Source: Lachnospiraceae bacterium (GTDB taxonomy: Bacteria; Bacillota; Clostridia; Lachnospirales; Lachnospiraceae). From it: a DNA stretch of 64,000 bases. This document shows, piece by piece, positions 54,227 through 63,642 of the stretch. The stretch's first letter is position 1, and every line of letters starts with the position of its first letter. The position numbers and the translations under genes were made by a program. The notes below the pieces were generated by a model, which had not been told where the DNA came from, made no database searches, and worked only from the letters and a program-made list of their open reading frames with translations. Location of the stretch: positions 1 through 64,000 of the forward strand of contig JAAWEK010000002.1 in assembly GCA_022794265.1 (NCBI GenBank), written 5' to 3'.

Positions 54227-55159
54227 ATGGAATTTAAGAAAATAGATAAGATACAGTTAAGCCTTCTGGAAGAGATTGCAGGACTCCATGAGGTTCCAAA
54301 GGGAGCTTATAATATAAGGGCAAACGGAGCAGGGGCAGCAAGAAGTACCACGGCTAATATCGATATAGTGACCAAAGAGGATAAGGATGGTATAGATATC
54401 ATTATAAAACCGGGAACCAAAAACGAAAGCGTCCATATTCCGGTGGTTATCAGTGAAACCGGACTAACAGATTTAGTATATAATGATTTTTTTATAGGAG
54501 AAGATTCGGATGTTACCATAATAGCCGGATGCGGAATACATAACAGCGGAGAAAAAAAATCTGAACATGACGGTATTCACACGTTTCATGTGGGTAAAAA
54601 TGCAAAAGTGAGATATGTGGAGAAGCATTACGGAAAAGGCGACGGTAAGGGTGAAAACATTATGAATCCCACCACAATCGTTACCATTGACGAAGGCGGT
54701 TATATGGAAATGGAAACCGTTCAGATTAAAGGCATTGATTCCACAGACCGGATTACCACTGCGCAGTTGGGGAAGGATGCCAAGCTGGTGATTAAAGAGG
54801 CGCTGATGACACACGGAACACAGTATGCCAAATCCAGTTTTGAAGTAAATCTGGATGGGGAAAATTCCAGCGCTAATGTGATTTCAAGGGCTGTTGCCAA
54901 AGATGATTCCAAACAATTATTTATTTCAAAAATAAATGGAAATAATAAATGTGCTGGACATACAGAATGTGATGCTATTATCATGGATAATGCAAAGATC
55001 AGTGCGGTTCCTGAAATTACCGCAAACAATCTGGAAGCACAGCTTATACACGAAGCAGCCATTGGAAAAATTGCAGGAGAGCAGATCATAAAACTGATGA
55101 CGCTGGGACTGACTGAAGAAGAAGCAGAACAGGAAATCGTTAACGGATTTTTAAAATAG
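54227..55159 (+). CDS. sufB: SufB/SufD-family Fe-S scaffold, short form
   Basis: 310 residues, much shorter than SufB (about 470) and SufD (about 420). The beta-helix core is followed by the conserved C-terminal HEAAIGKIAGEQIIKLMTLG segment. Cys residues in NKCAGHTECDAIIMD lie where SufB carries its catalytic Cys, favouring a SufB-like scaffold over SufD. No sufS, sufU or sufD follows, so with SufC this is a two-gene set like the minimal SMS systems described in anaerobes. Pairing with SufC is inferred from adjacency. Confidence 0.85.
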   Translation: MEFKKIDKIQLSLLEEIAGLHEVPKGAYNIRANGAGAARSTTANIDIVTKEDKDGIDIIIKPGTKNESVHIPVVISETGLTDLVYNDFFIGEDSDVTIIAGCGIHNSGEKKSEHDGIHTFHVGKNAKVRYVEKHYGKGDGKGENIMNPTTIVTIDEGGYMEMETVQIKGIDSTDRITTAQLGKDAKLVIKEALMTHGTQYAKSSFEVNLDGENSSANVISRAVAKDDSKQLFISKINGNNKCAGHTECDAIIMDNAKISAVPEITANNLEAQLIHEAAIGKIAGEQIIKLMTLGLTEEEAEQEIVNGFLK

Positions 55160-55203
55160 AATCATGGCAGATAGTTTTAATCGGCCGGGCTGTAATAGAA
55201 AAT

Positions 55204-55233
55204 ATAGCTTCTATCTCTGTTGATAGAAGCTAT
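55204..55233 (+). terminator. Hairpin after sufB
   Basis: ATAGCTTCTATC (55204-55215) pairs perfectly with GATAGAAGCTAT (55222-55233) around TCTGTT. The following sequence is only weakly T-rich, so termination may be partial. Confidence 0.6.
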
Positions 55234-55282
55234 TCAATTATATATGGTCCGGAGAAAAGAATTTATGGAAAAGGAATATGCA

Positions 55283-55300
55283 ACACAGGAAGACCTGTGT
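55283..55300 (+). promoter_or_regulatory. Leader hairpin before the activator-fusion gene
   Basis: ACACAGG (55283-55289), AAGA loop, CCTGTGT (55294-55300), ending 17 bases before the start codon. It may affect translation; role unknown. Confidence 0.45.
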
Positions 55301-55317
55301 AATGCAAGGGTATAAGA

Positions 55318-58300
55318 ATGTACACACTTGGAATAGATATCGGATCTACCACTGTGAAGGTAGTAATTCTTGACGAAGAAAATAATATGTTATTTTCTGC
55401 ATATGAAAGACATTATGCGAATATTATAGAAACATTGGGAATGTTAGTTGAACAGGCATATGAGAAACTGGGAGATGTGAATCTGGCGCCTATGATTACC
55501 GGATCCGGCGGTCTGACCATATCAAAACATCTGGATATTCCTTTTGTGCAGGAAGTGGTTGCCGTTGCAGCTTCTCTGAAATCCTATGCGCCTCATACGG
55601 ATGTAGCCATTGAGCTGGGGGGAGAGGATGCAAAGATTATTTATTTTACAGGGGGACTGGACCAGAGAATGAACGGAATCTGTGCAGGAGGCACCGGATC
55701 GTTTATTGATCAGATGGCTTCCCTGCTGACTACGGATGCGGCAGGATTAAACGAATATGCCAAATCCTATAAAGCTGTGTATCCTATTGCAGCCAGATGC
55801 GGAGTATTTGCGAAATCGGATATCCAGCCGCTGATCAATGAAGGTGCCACAAAGGAAGATCTGGCGGCATCTATTTTTCAGGCAGTGGTAAATCAGACCA
55901 TCAGCGGACTGGCCTGTGGAAAACCTATTCGGGGAAATGTGGCGTTTTTAGGGGGACCATTGCATTTTCTTACGGAACTGAAACAGGCATTTATCCGGAC
56001 ACTGAATCTGGAGGGAGAACAGATTATTGCACCAGAACACTCCCATCTGTTTGCGGCAGTGGGAGCCGCCATGAATACGGAGTATGATAAGATAACCACC
56101 ATTGGAGAGCTAAACCGGAAACTGAAATCCGATATACACATGGAATTTGAGGTTACAAGAATGGAGCCGTTGTTTGCGGATGAAAGTACATACGAAGAAT
56201 TTATACGGAACCATGATGTACATAAAGTGGCGAAAGGAAAATTGGAGGATTATGAAGGGGACTGTTTTCTGGGAATCGATGCAGGTTCCACCACTACCAA
56301 GGCAGCCGTGGTTGGAGAAGACGGAACCCTGCTGTATTCCTTTTATAGTAGCAATAACGGCAGTCCGCTGAAGACTACCATCCGTGCCATTCGGGAAATA
56401 TACCAGCTGATGCCGGACAGCGCCAGAATTGTCCGCTCCTGTTCTACCGGATATGGAGAAGCGCTGATTAAGGCGGCGCTGATGCTGGATGAAGGAGAAG
56501 TTGAGACTGTTGCCCACTATAAAGCGGCTGCCTTTTTTGATCCGGAAGTGGATTGTATTCTGGATATCGGCGGCCAGGATATGAAGTGCATTAAAATTAA
56601 AAACGGTACTGTGGACAAAGTTCAGTTAAACGAAGCCTGTTCTTCCGGTTGCGGTTCTTTTATCGAGACCTTTGCAAAATCCCTGAATTATGAAGTGGCA
56701 GATTTTGCACAAATTGCTTTATTTGCCCGGAATCCCGTGGATTTAGGCTCCCGATGCACGGTATTTATGAATTCCAAGGTAAAGCAGGCGCAGAAGGAAG
56801 GGGCCACCGTAGAAGATATCTCGGCAGGGCTGGCATATTCCGTAATAAAAAATGCACTGCTGAAAGTCATCAAGGTAACGGACCCGGCGGATTTGGGAAA
56901 AAGAATCGTCGTTCAGGGAGGAACATTTTATAATAATGCGGTACTTCGGAGTTTTGAAAAAATTTCGGGCTGTGAAGCGGTAAGACCGGATATTGCGGGA
57001 ATCATGGGAGCGTTTGGCGCCGCACTGATAGCCAGGGAACATTATGATGGAAGTGAAACTTCCATGCTGCCCTTTGGAAAAATAGATACCCTTAAATACG
57101 ATACCGTTATGACCCGATGCAAGGGCTGTACCAATCACTGTATGCTGACAATTAATAAATTTACCGGTGGACGCCAGTTTATATCAGGAAACCGCTGTGA
57201 AAGAGGTCTTGGAAAAGAAAAGAATAAAGATAACATACCGAATATGTTTGAATTTAAAGAAAAACTGCTGTTTCATATGGAGACATTGACTGGAGACCAG
57301 GCGCCAAGAGGAAAAGTGGGAATTCCAAGGGTGCTGAACATGTATGAGAATTATCCGTTCTGGGCAGCATTTTTTACAAAGCTGGGATATCAGGTGGTGT
57401 TATCCCCACGCTCTGATAGAAATATTTACGAACTGGGTATTGAGTCCATTCCAAGTGAATCTGAATGTTATCCGGCAAAGCTTGCTCACGGACATGTGAC
57501 CTGGCTGATCAGACAGGGAATCGATTATATTTTCTATCCATGTATCGTATATGAAAGAAAAGAAATACCGGGCGCCAGCAATCACTATAATTGTCCTATC
57601 GTTGCTTCTTACGGTGAGAATATCCGTAATAATATAGAAGAAATCAGAAACGGAAGCGTAAGGTTTCAGAATCCTTTTATGTCTTTTGAAAATGAAACAA
57701 TCATTGCAGACCGGCTGGCGGAATACTTTGAGACGGAGAACGGAATACCAGGCAGGGAAGTAAGAGAAGCGGTTTCTATGGGAATGAAGGCAATGGAGCA
57801 GGTTCAGGCGCAGACCAGACTGGAGGGGGAACGGGTACTGCGTTATCTGGAAGAACAGGACATCATTGGTATTGTCCTTGCCGGTCGTCCGTATCATCTG
57901 GATCCAGAGATTAATCATGGAATTCCGGAACTGATTAATTCCTATGGAGTGGCGGTTCTGACCGAAGACAGTATCGCGCATCTTGGAACGGTGGACCGCC
58001 CTACCATAGCAGCAGACCAGTGGACCTATCATTCCAGACTGTATGGGGCTGCTTCTTATGTGAGGAACAGCGACCGTTTGGAACTGATACAGCTTAATTC
58101 CTTTGGATGCGGGCTGGATGCAGTGACCACGGATCAGGTCAGTGATATATTGCAAGCATCTAATAAAATATATACGGTACTTAAGATTGATGAAGTGAAC
58201 AATCTGGGAGCAGCACGGATTCGAATCCGTTCCCTGCTCAGTGCGGTCAGAGAGCGCTCTTTGAAGAATATAACCTGTCATTCGGCAGATGCCTCTTATC

Positions 58301-59529
58301 ATCGTACATTGTTTACCAAAGAAATGCGGAAAGAATATACCATACTCTGTCCGGAAATGTCTCCGATTCATTTTGAAATTCTATTGCCGGCTCTGGCTTC
58401 CTGCGGATATAAACTGGAACTTCTGCCAAGCAGTAAATCCTGTGTGGATTACGGATTGAAATATGTTAATAATGATGCCTGTTATCCTTCTCTGCTGGTG
58501 GTAGGCCAGATTATGGAAGCACTGTTATCGGGAAATTATGATGTGAATAAAACGGCTGTAATCATTACTCAGACCGGAGGGGGCTGTCGGGCTACCAATT
58601 ATATCGGATTTATCCGGCGGGCGCTGGAAAAGGCAGGTATGCCCCAGATTCCGGTAATTTCCCTGAGCCCTGGCGTAGAAACAAATCCGGGATTTTCCTT
58701 CAGTTATAACATGGTGAACCGGGCGCTGCAGGCACTGGTTTACGGCGATTTATTCATGCGTGTACTATACCGTACCCGTCCGTATGAGAAAGAACCGGGT
58801 GGAGCCCACAGGCTTCACCGGAAATGGGCGGAAAAATGCAAACGGGATGTGGTAAAAGGAAGTAAATCCGTTTTTAAAAGGAATATAAAAGCTATTGTAA
58901 GAGATTTTGACCAGCTGGAGTTACTGGATGTTAAAAAACCGAGAGTGGGAATTGTCGGTGAAATTCTGGTGAAGTTTCTTCCGGTTGCCAACAATCATCT
59001 GGTGGAACTTCTGGAAGAGGAAGGCGCTGAAGCAGTGTGTCCGGATTTACTGGATTTCTTTTTATACTGTTTTTGGAGTACTAATTACGAAGCCCGGTAT
59101 TTCGGAAAAGGAAAACTGCGGGCCTTTGGATTTAATGTAGCCGATTTTGTCATAGAACATTACAGAAAGCCGCTGCGCCAGGCGTTAAAGGAGAGCAGGC
59201 GTTTTGAACCGATGCCGGAAATTGAGGAACTGGCTTCTTATGCAGAACCGTTTGTATCCATTGGAAACCAGAATGGGGAAGGATGGTTTCTGACGGCGGA
59301 AATGGTGGAACTAATCCGGGAAGGGGTACCCAATATCGTATGCGCCCAGCCGTTTGCCTGTCTGCCGAATCATGTGGTGGGCAAAGGAGTAATCAAGGTA
59401 CTGCGGGAGGAGTTTAAGGAAGCCAATATTGTTGCAGTGGATTACGACCCGGGCGCCAGCGAAGTCAATCAGCTGAACAGGATTAAACTGATGCTTTCAG
59501 CCGCAAAGAAGAATTTGGAAAAATCTTAA
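55318..59529 (+). CDS. 2-hydroxyacyl-CoA dehydratase activator fusion (double activase plus DUF2229)
   Basis: 1403 residues. Two ASKHA-type activase domains stand in tandem: the first (1-260) opens [10 protein letters not shown] with Cys122 in [10 protein letters not shown], the second (about 318-575) opens [10 protein letters not shown] with Cys441 and Cys445 in ACSSGCGSF. These Cys are where HgdC-type activators hold a 4Fe-4S cluster at the dimer interface. A Cys-rich DUF2229 region follows (CKGCTNHC...NRCERG from about 600), then an HgdA/B-like part with [21 protein letters not shown] and [13 protein letters not shown]-driven electron transfer is the family's chemistry; the target enzyme is unknown and no dehydratase subunits are adjacent. 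Such fusions are common in Clostridia. Confidence 0.88.
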   Translation: MYTLGIDIGSTTVKVVILDEENNMLFSAYERHYANIIETLGMLVEQAYEKLGDVNLAPMITGSGGLTISKHLDIPFVQEVVAVAASLKSYAPHTDVAIELGGEDAKIIYFTGGLDQRMNGICAGGTGSFIDQMASLLTTDAAGLNEYAKSYKAVYPIAARCGVFAKSDIQPLINEGATKEDLAASIFQAVVNQTISGLACGKPIRGNVAFLGGPLHFLTELKQAFIRTLNLEGEQIIAPEHSHLFAAVGAAMNTEYDKITTIGELNRKLKSDIHMEFEVTRMEPLFADESTYEEFIRNHDVHKVAKGKLEDYEGDCFLGIDAGSTTTKAAVVGEDGTLLYSFYSSNNGSPLKTTIRAIREIYQLMPDSARIVRSCSTGYGEALIKAALMLDEGEVETVAHYKAAAFFDPEVDCILDIGGQDMKCIKIKNGTVDKVQLNEACSSGCGSFIETFAKSLNYEVADFAQIALFARNPVDLGSRCTVFMNSKVKQAQKEGATVEDISAGLAYSVIKNALLKVIKVTDPADLGKRIVVQGGTFYNNAVLRSFEKISGCEAVRPDIAGIMGAFGAALIAREHYDGSETSMLPFGKIDTLKYDTVMTRCKGCTNHCMLTINKFTGGRQFISGNRCERGLGKEKNKDNIPNMFEFKEKLLFHMETLTGDQAPRGKVGIPRVLNMYENYPFWAAFFTKLGYQVVLSPRSDRNIYELGIESIPSESECYPAKLAHGHVTWLIRQGIDYIFYPCIVYERKEIPGASNHYNCPIVASYGENIRNNIEEIRNGSVRFQNPFMSFENETIIADRLAEYFETENGIPGREVREAVSMGMKAMEQVQAQTRLEGERVLRYLEEQDIIGIVLAGRPYHLDPEINHGIPELINSYGVAVLTEDSIAHLGTVDRPTIAADQWTYHSRLYGAASYVRNSDRLELIQLNSFGCGLDAVTTDQVSDILQASNKIYTVLKIDEVNNLGAARIRIRSLLSAVRERSLKNITCHSADASYHRTLFTKEMRKEYTILCPEMSPIHFEILLPALASCGYKLELLPSSKSCVDYGLKYVNNDACYPSLLVVGQIMEALLSGNYDVNKTAVIITQTGGGCRATNYIGFIRRALEKAGMPQIPVISLSPGVETNPGFSFSYNMVNRALQALVYGDLFMRVLYRTRPYEKEPGGAHRLHRKWAEKCKRDVVKGSKSVFKRNIKAIVRDFDQLELLDVKKPRVGIVGEILVKFLPVANNHLVELLEEEGAEAVCPDLLDFFLYCFWSTNYEARYFGKGKLRAFGFNVADFVIEHYRKPLRQALKESRRFEPMPEIEELASYAEPFVSIGNQNGEGWFLTAEMVELIREGVPNIVCAQPFACLPNHVVGKGVIKVLREEFKEANIVAVDYDPGASEVNQLNRIKLMLSAAKKNLEKS

Positions 59530-59650
59530 CTCAAATATTGAATAATACGAGAAATCGTTTTATATTTGTGCTGATGTATGGTAAAATAAAATTAGAAAAG
59601 TAAGAATAATTGAGAAGGGAAAGGAAATTTCAGGAAGGTAGGTGGTAGAT

Positions 59651-60415
59651 ATGAAATTTCGCAGAATAGATGATACGACAGTCAGATGTATTGTTTCCAA
59701 GGAAGATATGCAGGAATATGGTATCGCGCTGGAGGATTTTTTCAAGAATAGAGGGAAGATACATGATTTTCTTCATGTGGTTGTAGAAAAGGCAGAAGAA
59801 GAAGTGGGATATGAGCCAAAAGATGGTATGCTGTCCATGCAGATTATGCCGTTGAGCCAGAGTACCATCGCCATTACGTTTTCGGAAGCAGTAAACGGAG
59901 ATTATGATGATATCATGAAAAATATTAAGGATAATCTGCCGGAACTTGCCGGAATGAACCAGGAGCAGTCGGATTTTCTTAATGGACTGATGGATTTTGA
60001 AACGGAAGATGAGGAAGAAGAAGATTATGAAGAGGAAATAGAAGAAATTTACGATGAAGAAGAAGCAACCACAGATTTTCATCCGGAAGAGATGAAAAAA
60101 GAGAAAGATATTACCGTATATCAGAGGATGGTAATCTTTATGGATTCTCTGGCAGATTTGTCGGAATACTGCAAGGCGGCTGCCGTGGATAAGACGGTTA
60201 AAAGTGATTTGTACTGGGTTCCTTCCAGAAAAAGTTTTTGTATGATAATAGAAAAAGACAGACTTTCCATGAATGTTTTTCGTCATCTGCTGGTACTGGC
60301 AACGGAATATACCTCAAAGATTTCGGACAATGAACCGCTGATTTCATATATAAGGGAACATGGTGATTTACTGCTGGAAAAGAAGGCATACAGAATCTTG
60401 CGTAAAAATTATTGA
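59651..60415 (+). CDS. mecA: MecA-family adaptor protein
   Basis: 254 residues. The N-terminal domain (about 1-95; MKFRRIDDTTVRCIVSKEDM) recruits substrates; an extremely acidic linker (TEDEEEEDYEEEIEEIYDEEE) follows; the C-terminal domain (about 150-254) binds the ClpC unfoldase. In Bacillus MecA delivers ComK and other proteins to ClpCP. ATG 59651 is preferred to an in-frame GTG at 59642. A TGGTAAAAT extended -10 box lies upstream near 59580. A terminator shared with the convergent degV gene follows. Confidence 0.88.
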   Translation: MKFRRIDDTTVRCIVSKEDMQEYGIALEDFFKNRGKIHDFLHVVVEKAEEEVGYEPKDGMLSMQIMPLSQSTIAITFSEAVNGDYDDIMKNIKDNLPELAGMNQEQSDFLNGLMDFETEDEEEEDYEEEIEEIYDEEEATTDFHPEEMKKEKDITVYQRMVIFMDSLADLSEYCKAAAVDKTVKSDLYWVPSRKSFCMIIEKDRLSMNVFRHLLVLATEYTSKISDNEPLISYIREHGDLLLEKKAYRILRKNY

Positions 60416-60487
60416 GAAACGGAGGCAGTCGGTTTAACGGAAAACATATAGTTTGTGAAATGAATAAGGGATAGATTGACAGGATAT

Positions 60488-60532
60488 AAACAGACACCAC
60501 AGAAAGAAGGTACCTTTCCGTGGTGTCTGTTT
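60488..60532. terminator. Bidirectional terminator
   Basis: AAACAGACACCAC (60488-60500) pairs with GTGGTGTCTGTTT (60520-60532), with inner pairing AAGG/CCTT. It serves mecA on the plus strand and degV on the minus strand. Confidence 0.88.
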
Positions 60533-60568
60533 TGCTGATATGGGAAATCTAATTGAATATAAAAGAGT

Positions 60569-61459
60569 TTAATTACATAATTTATTTTTCTGAATGATTC
60601 CCAGTCCCAGAGCATAAGGACCGGTATGACAGCCGATGGTGGTACCGATTCTGCAGGATACGGTTTTATCACATTGGATACCCAGATATTCTTCTGCTTC
60701 TTTTTCAAATTCCGCAGCTTCTTCATAATCATATCCGCAGGAAACCACAAAATTATAATCCTCCTTATTGATTCCCGGCTCATTCAGATAGGATTTCAGG
60801 GATGACAGAACGCTGAGTTTTGATTTTTTACGGCTTCGGCTGATTCCGCCCAAAGAGATATCTCCGTCTTTCATGATGATTGTCGGACGGATTCCCAGTT
60901 TATCCCCTGCCAGTACGGCTAATTTTCCGATTCTTCCGTTTTTAATCAGGTATTCCAGAGAGCCTACCGTAAAGTAGATGCGTCCTGTTTTTTTAATCCT
61001 TTCCAGTTCAGCAACGGAATCTTCATAAGAAATGCCGGCATCCCTTAACTTAACGGCTTCGTTTACGAATAAACCTTCGCTGGCGGTATTTAGTGTGGAA
61101 TCAATTACCGTGATTGCAGCCTTTGGATGGGTTTCAAGAATTAATTCTCTGGCATTGCAGGCGCTGTTATAAGAACCGCTGAATTTAGAAGTGATACAGA
61201 TACATATGATGGGAGTCTCCTGCTCCACATAAGGCAGGAATACATCCATATAATCCTGTACCGAAGGCAGGGAAGACTTTGGTACTGCGTGTTCATCAAT
61301 CATCTTACGGTAAAATGTATCGTGGTCAATACCTTCCCCTTCTTTCGTATAATTTTCCCCATCAAAAGTAACGTAGAAAGGAACAATTTTTATGTTATGT
61401 GCAGTGGTATAATCCGATAGTAAATCACATGCACCGTCGCTGATAATCTGATAACTCAT
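60569..61459 (-). CDS. DegV family fatty-acid-binding protein
   Basis: 296 residues. SYQIISDGACDL opens the N-terminal domain, TSKFSGSYNSA contains the Ser/Thr that contacts the carboxylate of a bound fatty acid, and RIGTTIGCHTGPYALGLG contains the His of the binding site. DegV/FakB proteins present fatty acids to the kinase FakA for phosphorylation and membrane lipid synthesis. No fakA is adjacent. ATG 61459 (minus strand) has GGAGG 6 bases upstream, unlike the longer frame to 61507. Confidence 0.92.
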   Translation of the reverse strand: MSYQIISDGACDLLSDYTTAHNIKIVPFYVTFDGENYTKEGEGIDHDTFYRKMIDEHAVPKSSLPSVQDYMDVFLPYVEQETPIICICITSKFSGSYNSACNARELILETHPKAAITVIDSTLNTASEGLFVNEAVKLRDAGISYEDSVAELERIKKTGRIYFTVGSLEYLIKNGRIGKLAVLAGDKLGIRPTIIMKDGDISLGGISRSRKKSKLSVLSSLKSYLNEPGINKEDYNFVVSCGYDYEEAAEFEKEAEEYLGIQCDKTVSCRIGTTIGCHTGPYALGLGIIQKNKLCN

Positions 61460-61636
61460 AGAAAACCTCCAAAAGTACAGGTATGATTGGAAAACCATAC
61501 CATCCATATTATATGATTAAAATATTATAGCATGTGGTTTTGAAAACTACAAGATATAAATTGAAAAAAGATTATATGCAGGGCCGGACGCAGACATACA
61601 ACCACAAAAAATAGTATTTGTGTATTTACCAATTAA

Positions 61637-61645
61637 TGCTATAAT
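61637..61645 (+). promoter_or_regulatory. Extended -10 promoter element
   Basis: TGCTATAAT at 61637-61645 (TGn plus perfect -10) with only a weak -35 (TTTGTG at 61617-61622). It precedes the 89-residue gene by 64 bases. Confidence 0.55.
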
Positions 61646-61709
61646 ATTTAGATACTTCCTTTGAGATAATCAATATCGTATAACAATTATTTAAAGAAAG
61701 GAGCCCCCA

Positions 61710-61979
61710 ATGTTCCGATTATGGGCAAAAACATTTAAAAACAATCATATGCTGAAAGATATGACAGTATCAAATAATTCGGACGGACTTACCAGAACCC
61801 AGAAAATTTTTCAGGCCATTGATGAAATCTGTCTGGAATTTGATCTGGGGAAACCAATCTGGCTGAGCGCAAATGTAGAAGATTTTAAAAGGCATGATAA
61901 AGTCCGGTTTCGTCAGGATAATTTTATAGAAGAAGTGGATTTTGACTATCTGGAAATCCATGTGATAGAAGAGGACTGA
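61710..61979 (+). CDS. Small conserved protein of unknown function
   Basis: 89 residues, soluble, acidic C-terminus ending VIEED. Segments RTQKIFQAIDEICLEFDLGK and PIWLSANVEDFKRHDKVRF look evolutionarily constrained, and similar short proteins are familiar from Lachnospiraceae genomes, but I know no function. AAAGGAG lies 7-8 bases before the ATG. It stands alone between degV (divergent) and the Mrp promoter. Confidence 0.7.
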   Translation: MFRLWAKTFKNNHMLKDMTVSNNSDGLTRTQKIFQAIDEICLEFDLGKPIWLSANVEDFKRHDKVRFRQDNFIEEVDFDYLEIHVIEED

Positions 61980-62032
61980 CCGGATTCAGGAAGCGGTGAA
62001 ACTGCCGGAAATGTGAAAAAAATATGATAACC

Positions 62033-62061
62033 TTGCCTGAATTCTGAAACTGTGTTATAGT
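62033..62061 (+). promoter_or_regulatory. Promoter upstream of the Mrp gene
   Basis: TTGCCT at 62033-62038, 17-base spacer, TATAGT at 62056-62061. Confidence 0.55.
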
Positions 62062-62119
62062 TTCTTCAGCATTAGTAAAAGAAAAAATGATATATTTATA
62101 GATGGAGGTTTGCAGTAAG

Positions 62120-62950
62120 ATGTCAGAAAGAGATTGTAATAATACAGAATGTACCAGAGAAAGCTGCGCCGGATGTTCCCAGAGCAGGGATAGTATGCTG
62201 GCGCCAGCGAATAAAACCAGTAAAATAGGAAAAGTCATAGCAATAATGAGCGGAAAAGGCGGAGTGGGAAAATCAATGGTTACTTCGTCACTGGCAGTAG
62301 AGCTGACGAAAAAAGGATATAAAGTAGGCATATTGGATTCGGATATCACGGGACCCTCCATTCCGAAAATGTTCGGATTGGAGCAGGTGGCGGAAGGAAC
62401 AGAAGAGGGAATTTTTCCTTCGGTTACATCCGGAAATATAAAAGTCATGTCAGTTAATTTATTGCTGGAAGATACCGAAGAACCGGTTATCTGGAGAGGT
62501 CCTGTTATTGCCGGAGTAGTAAAGCAGTTTTGGTCCGACGTATTTTGGGGAGAACTGGATTATCTTCTGGTAGATATGCCGCCGGGAACGGGAGACGTAC
62601 CGTTAACGGTCTTTCAGTCATTGCCGGTAGATGGCGTAGTGGTAGTCACATCACCGCAGGATTTGGTTAAGTTGATAGTGAAAAAGGCATATAATATGGC
62701 GGTAAAAATGGATATACCTGTGATAGGAATGGTAGAAAATTATAGCTATCTGGAATGTCCGGACTGTGGCAGAAAGCTGAATATCTTTGGGGAGAGTAAC
62801 ATTGATGAGGTAGCTGCTGAATTAAAAATTCCGGTTTTGGGAAAACTTCCGGTGGTTTCCGGTTTTGCGGAACTGGCAGATGCAGGAAGGTTTGATGAGG
62901 TGGAAAATCCTTATCTGGAAGAAGCCATTAAGGTGATAACAGAAAAATAA
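62120..62950 (+). CDS. Mrp/NBP35-family Fe-S carrier ATPase
   Basis: 276 residues. The deviant Walker A MSGKGGVGKS is near residue 50, DSDITGPSIPKMFG and DMPPGTGD follow, and a C-terminal CPDC pair bridges a 4Fe-4S cluster between monomers. The N-terminus carries four Cys (C6, C11, C16, C19), recalling the N-terminal cluster of eukaryotic NBP35, while the MIP18-like domain of enterobacterial Mrp is missing. It carries Fe-S clusters to apoproteins. GGAGG lies 11 bases upstream of ATG 62120; the in-frame ATG 62102 would place GGAGG inside the gene. Confidence 0.9.
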   Translation: MSERDCNNTECTRESCAGCSQSRDSMLAPANKTSKIGKVIAIMSGKGGVGKSMVTSSLAVELTKKGYKVGILDSDITGPSIPKMFGLEQVAEGTEEGIFPSVTSGNIKVMSVNLLLEDTEEPVIWRGPVIAGVVKQFWSDVFWGELDYLLVDMPPGTGDVPLTVFQSLPVDGVVVVTSPQDLVKLIVKKAYNMAVKMDIPVIGMVENYSYLECPDCGRKLNIFGESNIDEVAAELKIPVLGKLPVVSGFAELADAGRFDEVENPYLEEAIKVITEK

Positions 62951-62973
62951 TCTTAGATAAGGCAGGTGTTAAA

Positions 62974-63624
62974 ATGAATTATAATCTGGATGAAATATTG
63001 GATGAATATGACAATGAGTCCGATATTTCGGAAGAGGAAAAGAGATATCAGAGTGAGGAGGCTGAGAAAGAACAGAATAAGAGTGGGAAAAATATAAAAA
63101 AAGAAACTGGAAAAGAAAATTTCTGGAAAGAAGTGTTTAGCTGGATCCGGATTATTGTGGGAGCTTTTATTGTTGCATTTCTTTTGAGCAATTTTGTAAT
63201 TGTCAATGCAAGGGTTCCGTCCGGCTCCATGATAAGCACTATTAATGAAAATGATAAAGTTATCGGATTCCGGCTGGCCTATTTATTCAGCGATCCGAAA
63301 CGAGGGGATATCATCATGTTTGATTCCCCGGTAGAAGATAAGATATACATAAAGAGAGTCATCGGTCTGCCGGGGGAAACCGTGGAGATCCGGGATAATA
63401 CGGTGTATATTAACGGTGAACGGCTGGAAGAAGAATATGTAAAAAATGAATGGACCAATTCGCCAGGGACAAAAACTTATGAAGTACCAGAGGGTTGCTA
63501 TTTTATGATGGGGGATAACCGGAATGCATCGGCAGATTCCAGAGTTTGGGGAGTCATAAAAGAAGACGCGATTATTGCAAAAGCAATATTCAGATATTAT
63601 CCATCTATTGATATGCTGGATTAA
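62974..63624 (+). CDS. lepB: Signal peptidase I
   Basis: 216 residues. A long acidic cytoplasmic N-terminus (about 50 residues, EEEKRYQSEEAEKEQ) precedes one membrane segment (55-77). The catalytic Ser85 is in RVPSGSM and Lys127 in YIKRVIGLPGE; GDNRNASADSR is the last conserved box. It removes signal peptides outside the membrane, as needed for the RHS protein and the SleB-like enzyme in this window. The N-terminal extension is longer than in Bacillus SipS. Confidence 0.94.
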   Translation: MNYNLDEILDEYDNESDISEEEKRYQSEEAEKEQNKSGKNIKKETGKENFWKEVFSWIRIIVGAFIVAFLLSNFVIVNARVPSGSMISTINENDKVIGFRLAYLFSDPKRGDIIMFDSPVEDKIYIKRVIGLPGETVEIRDNTVYINGERLEEEYVKNEWTNSPGTKTYEVPEGCYFMMGDNRNASADSRVWGVIKEDAIIAKAIFRYYPSIDMLD

Positions 63625-63642
63625 AGGAGAATGTTATAAAAA

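Noticed and set aside
54227-55159. SufD rather than SufB
   Set aside because: Cys residues lie at the SufB catalytic position and no separate SufB is present; the call remains family-level.
57400-58371. 323-codon open frame on the minus strand within the activator fusion
   Set aside because: Mirror of conserved coding sequence, Arg/His/Phe-rich, with no family resemblance.
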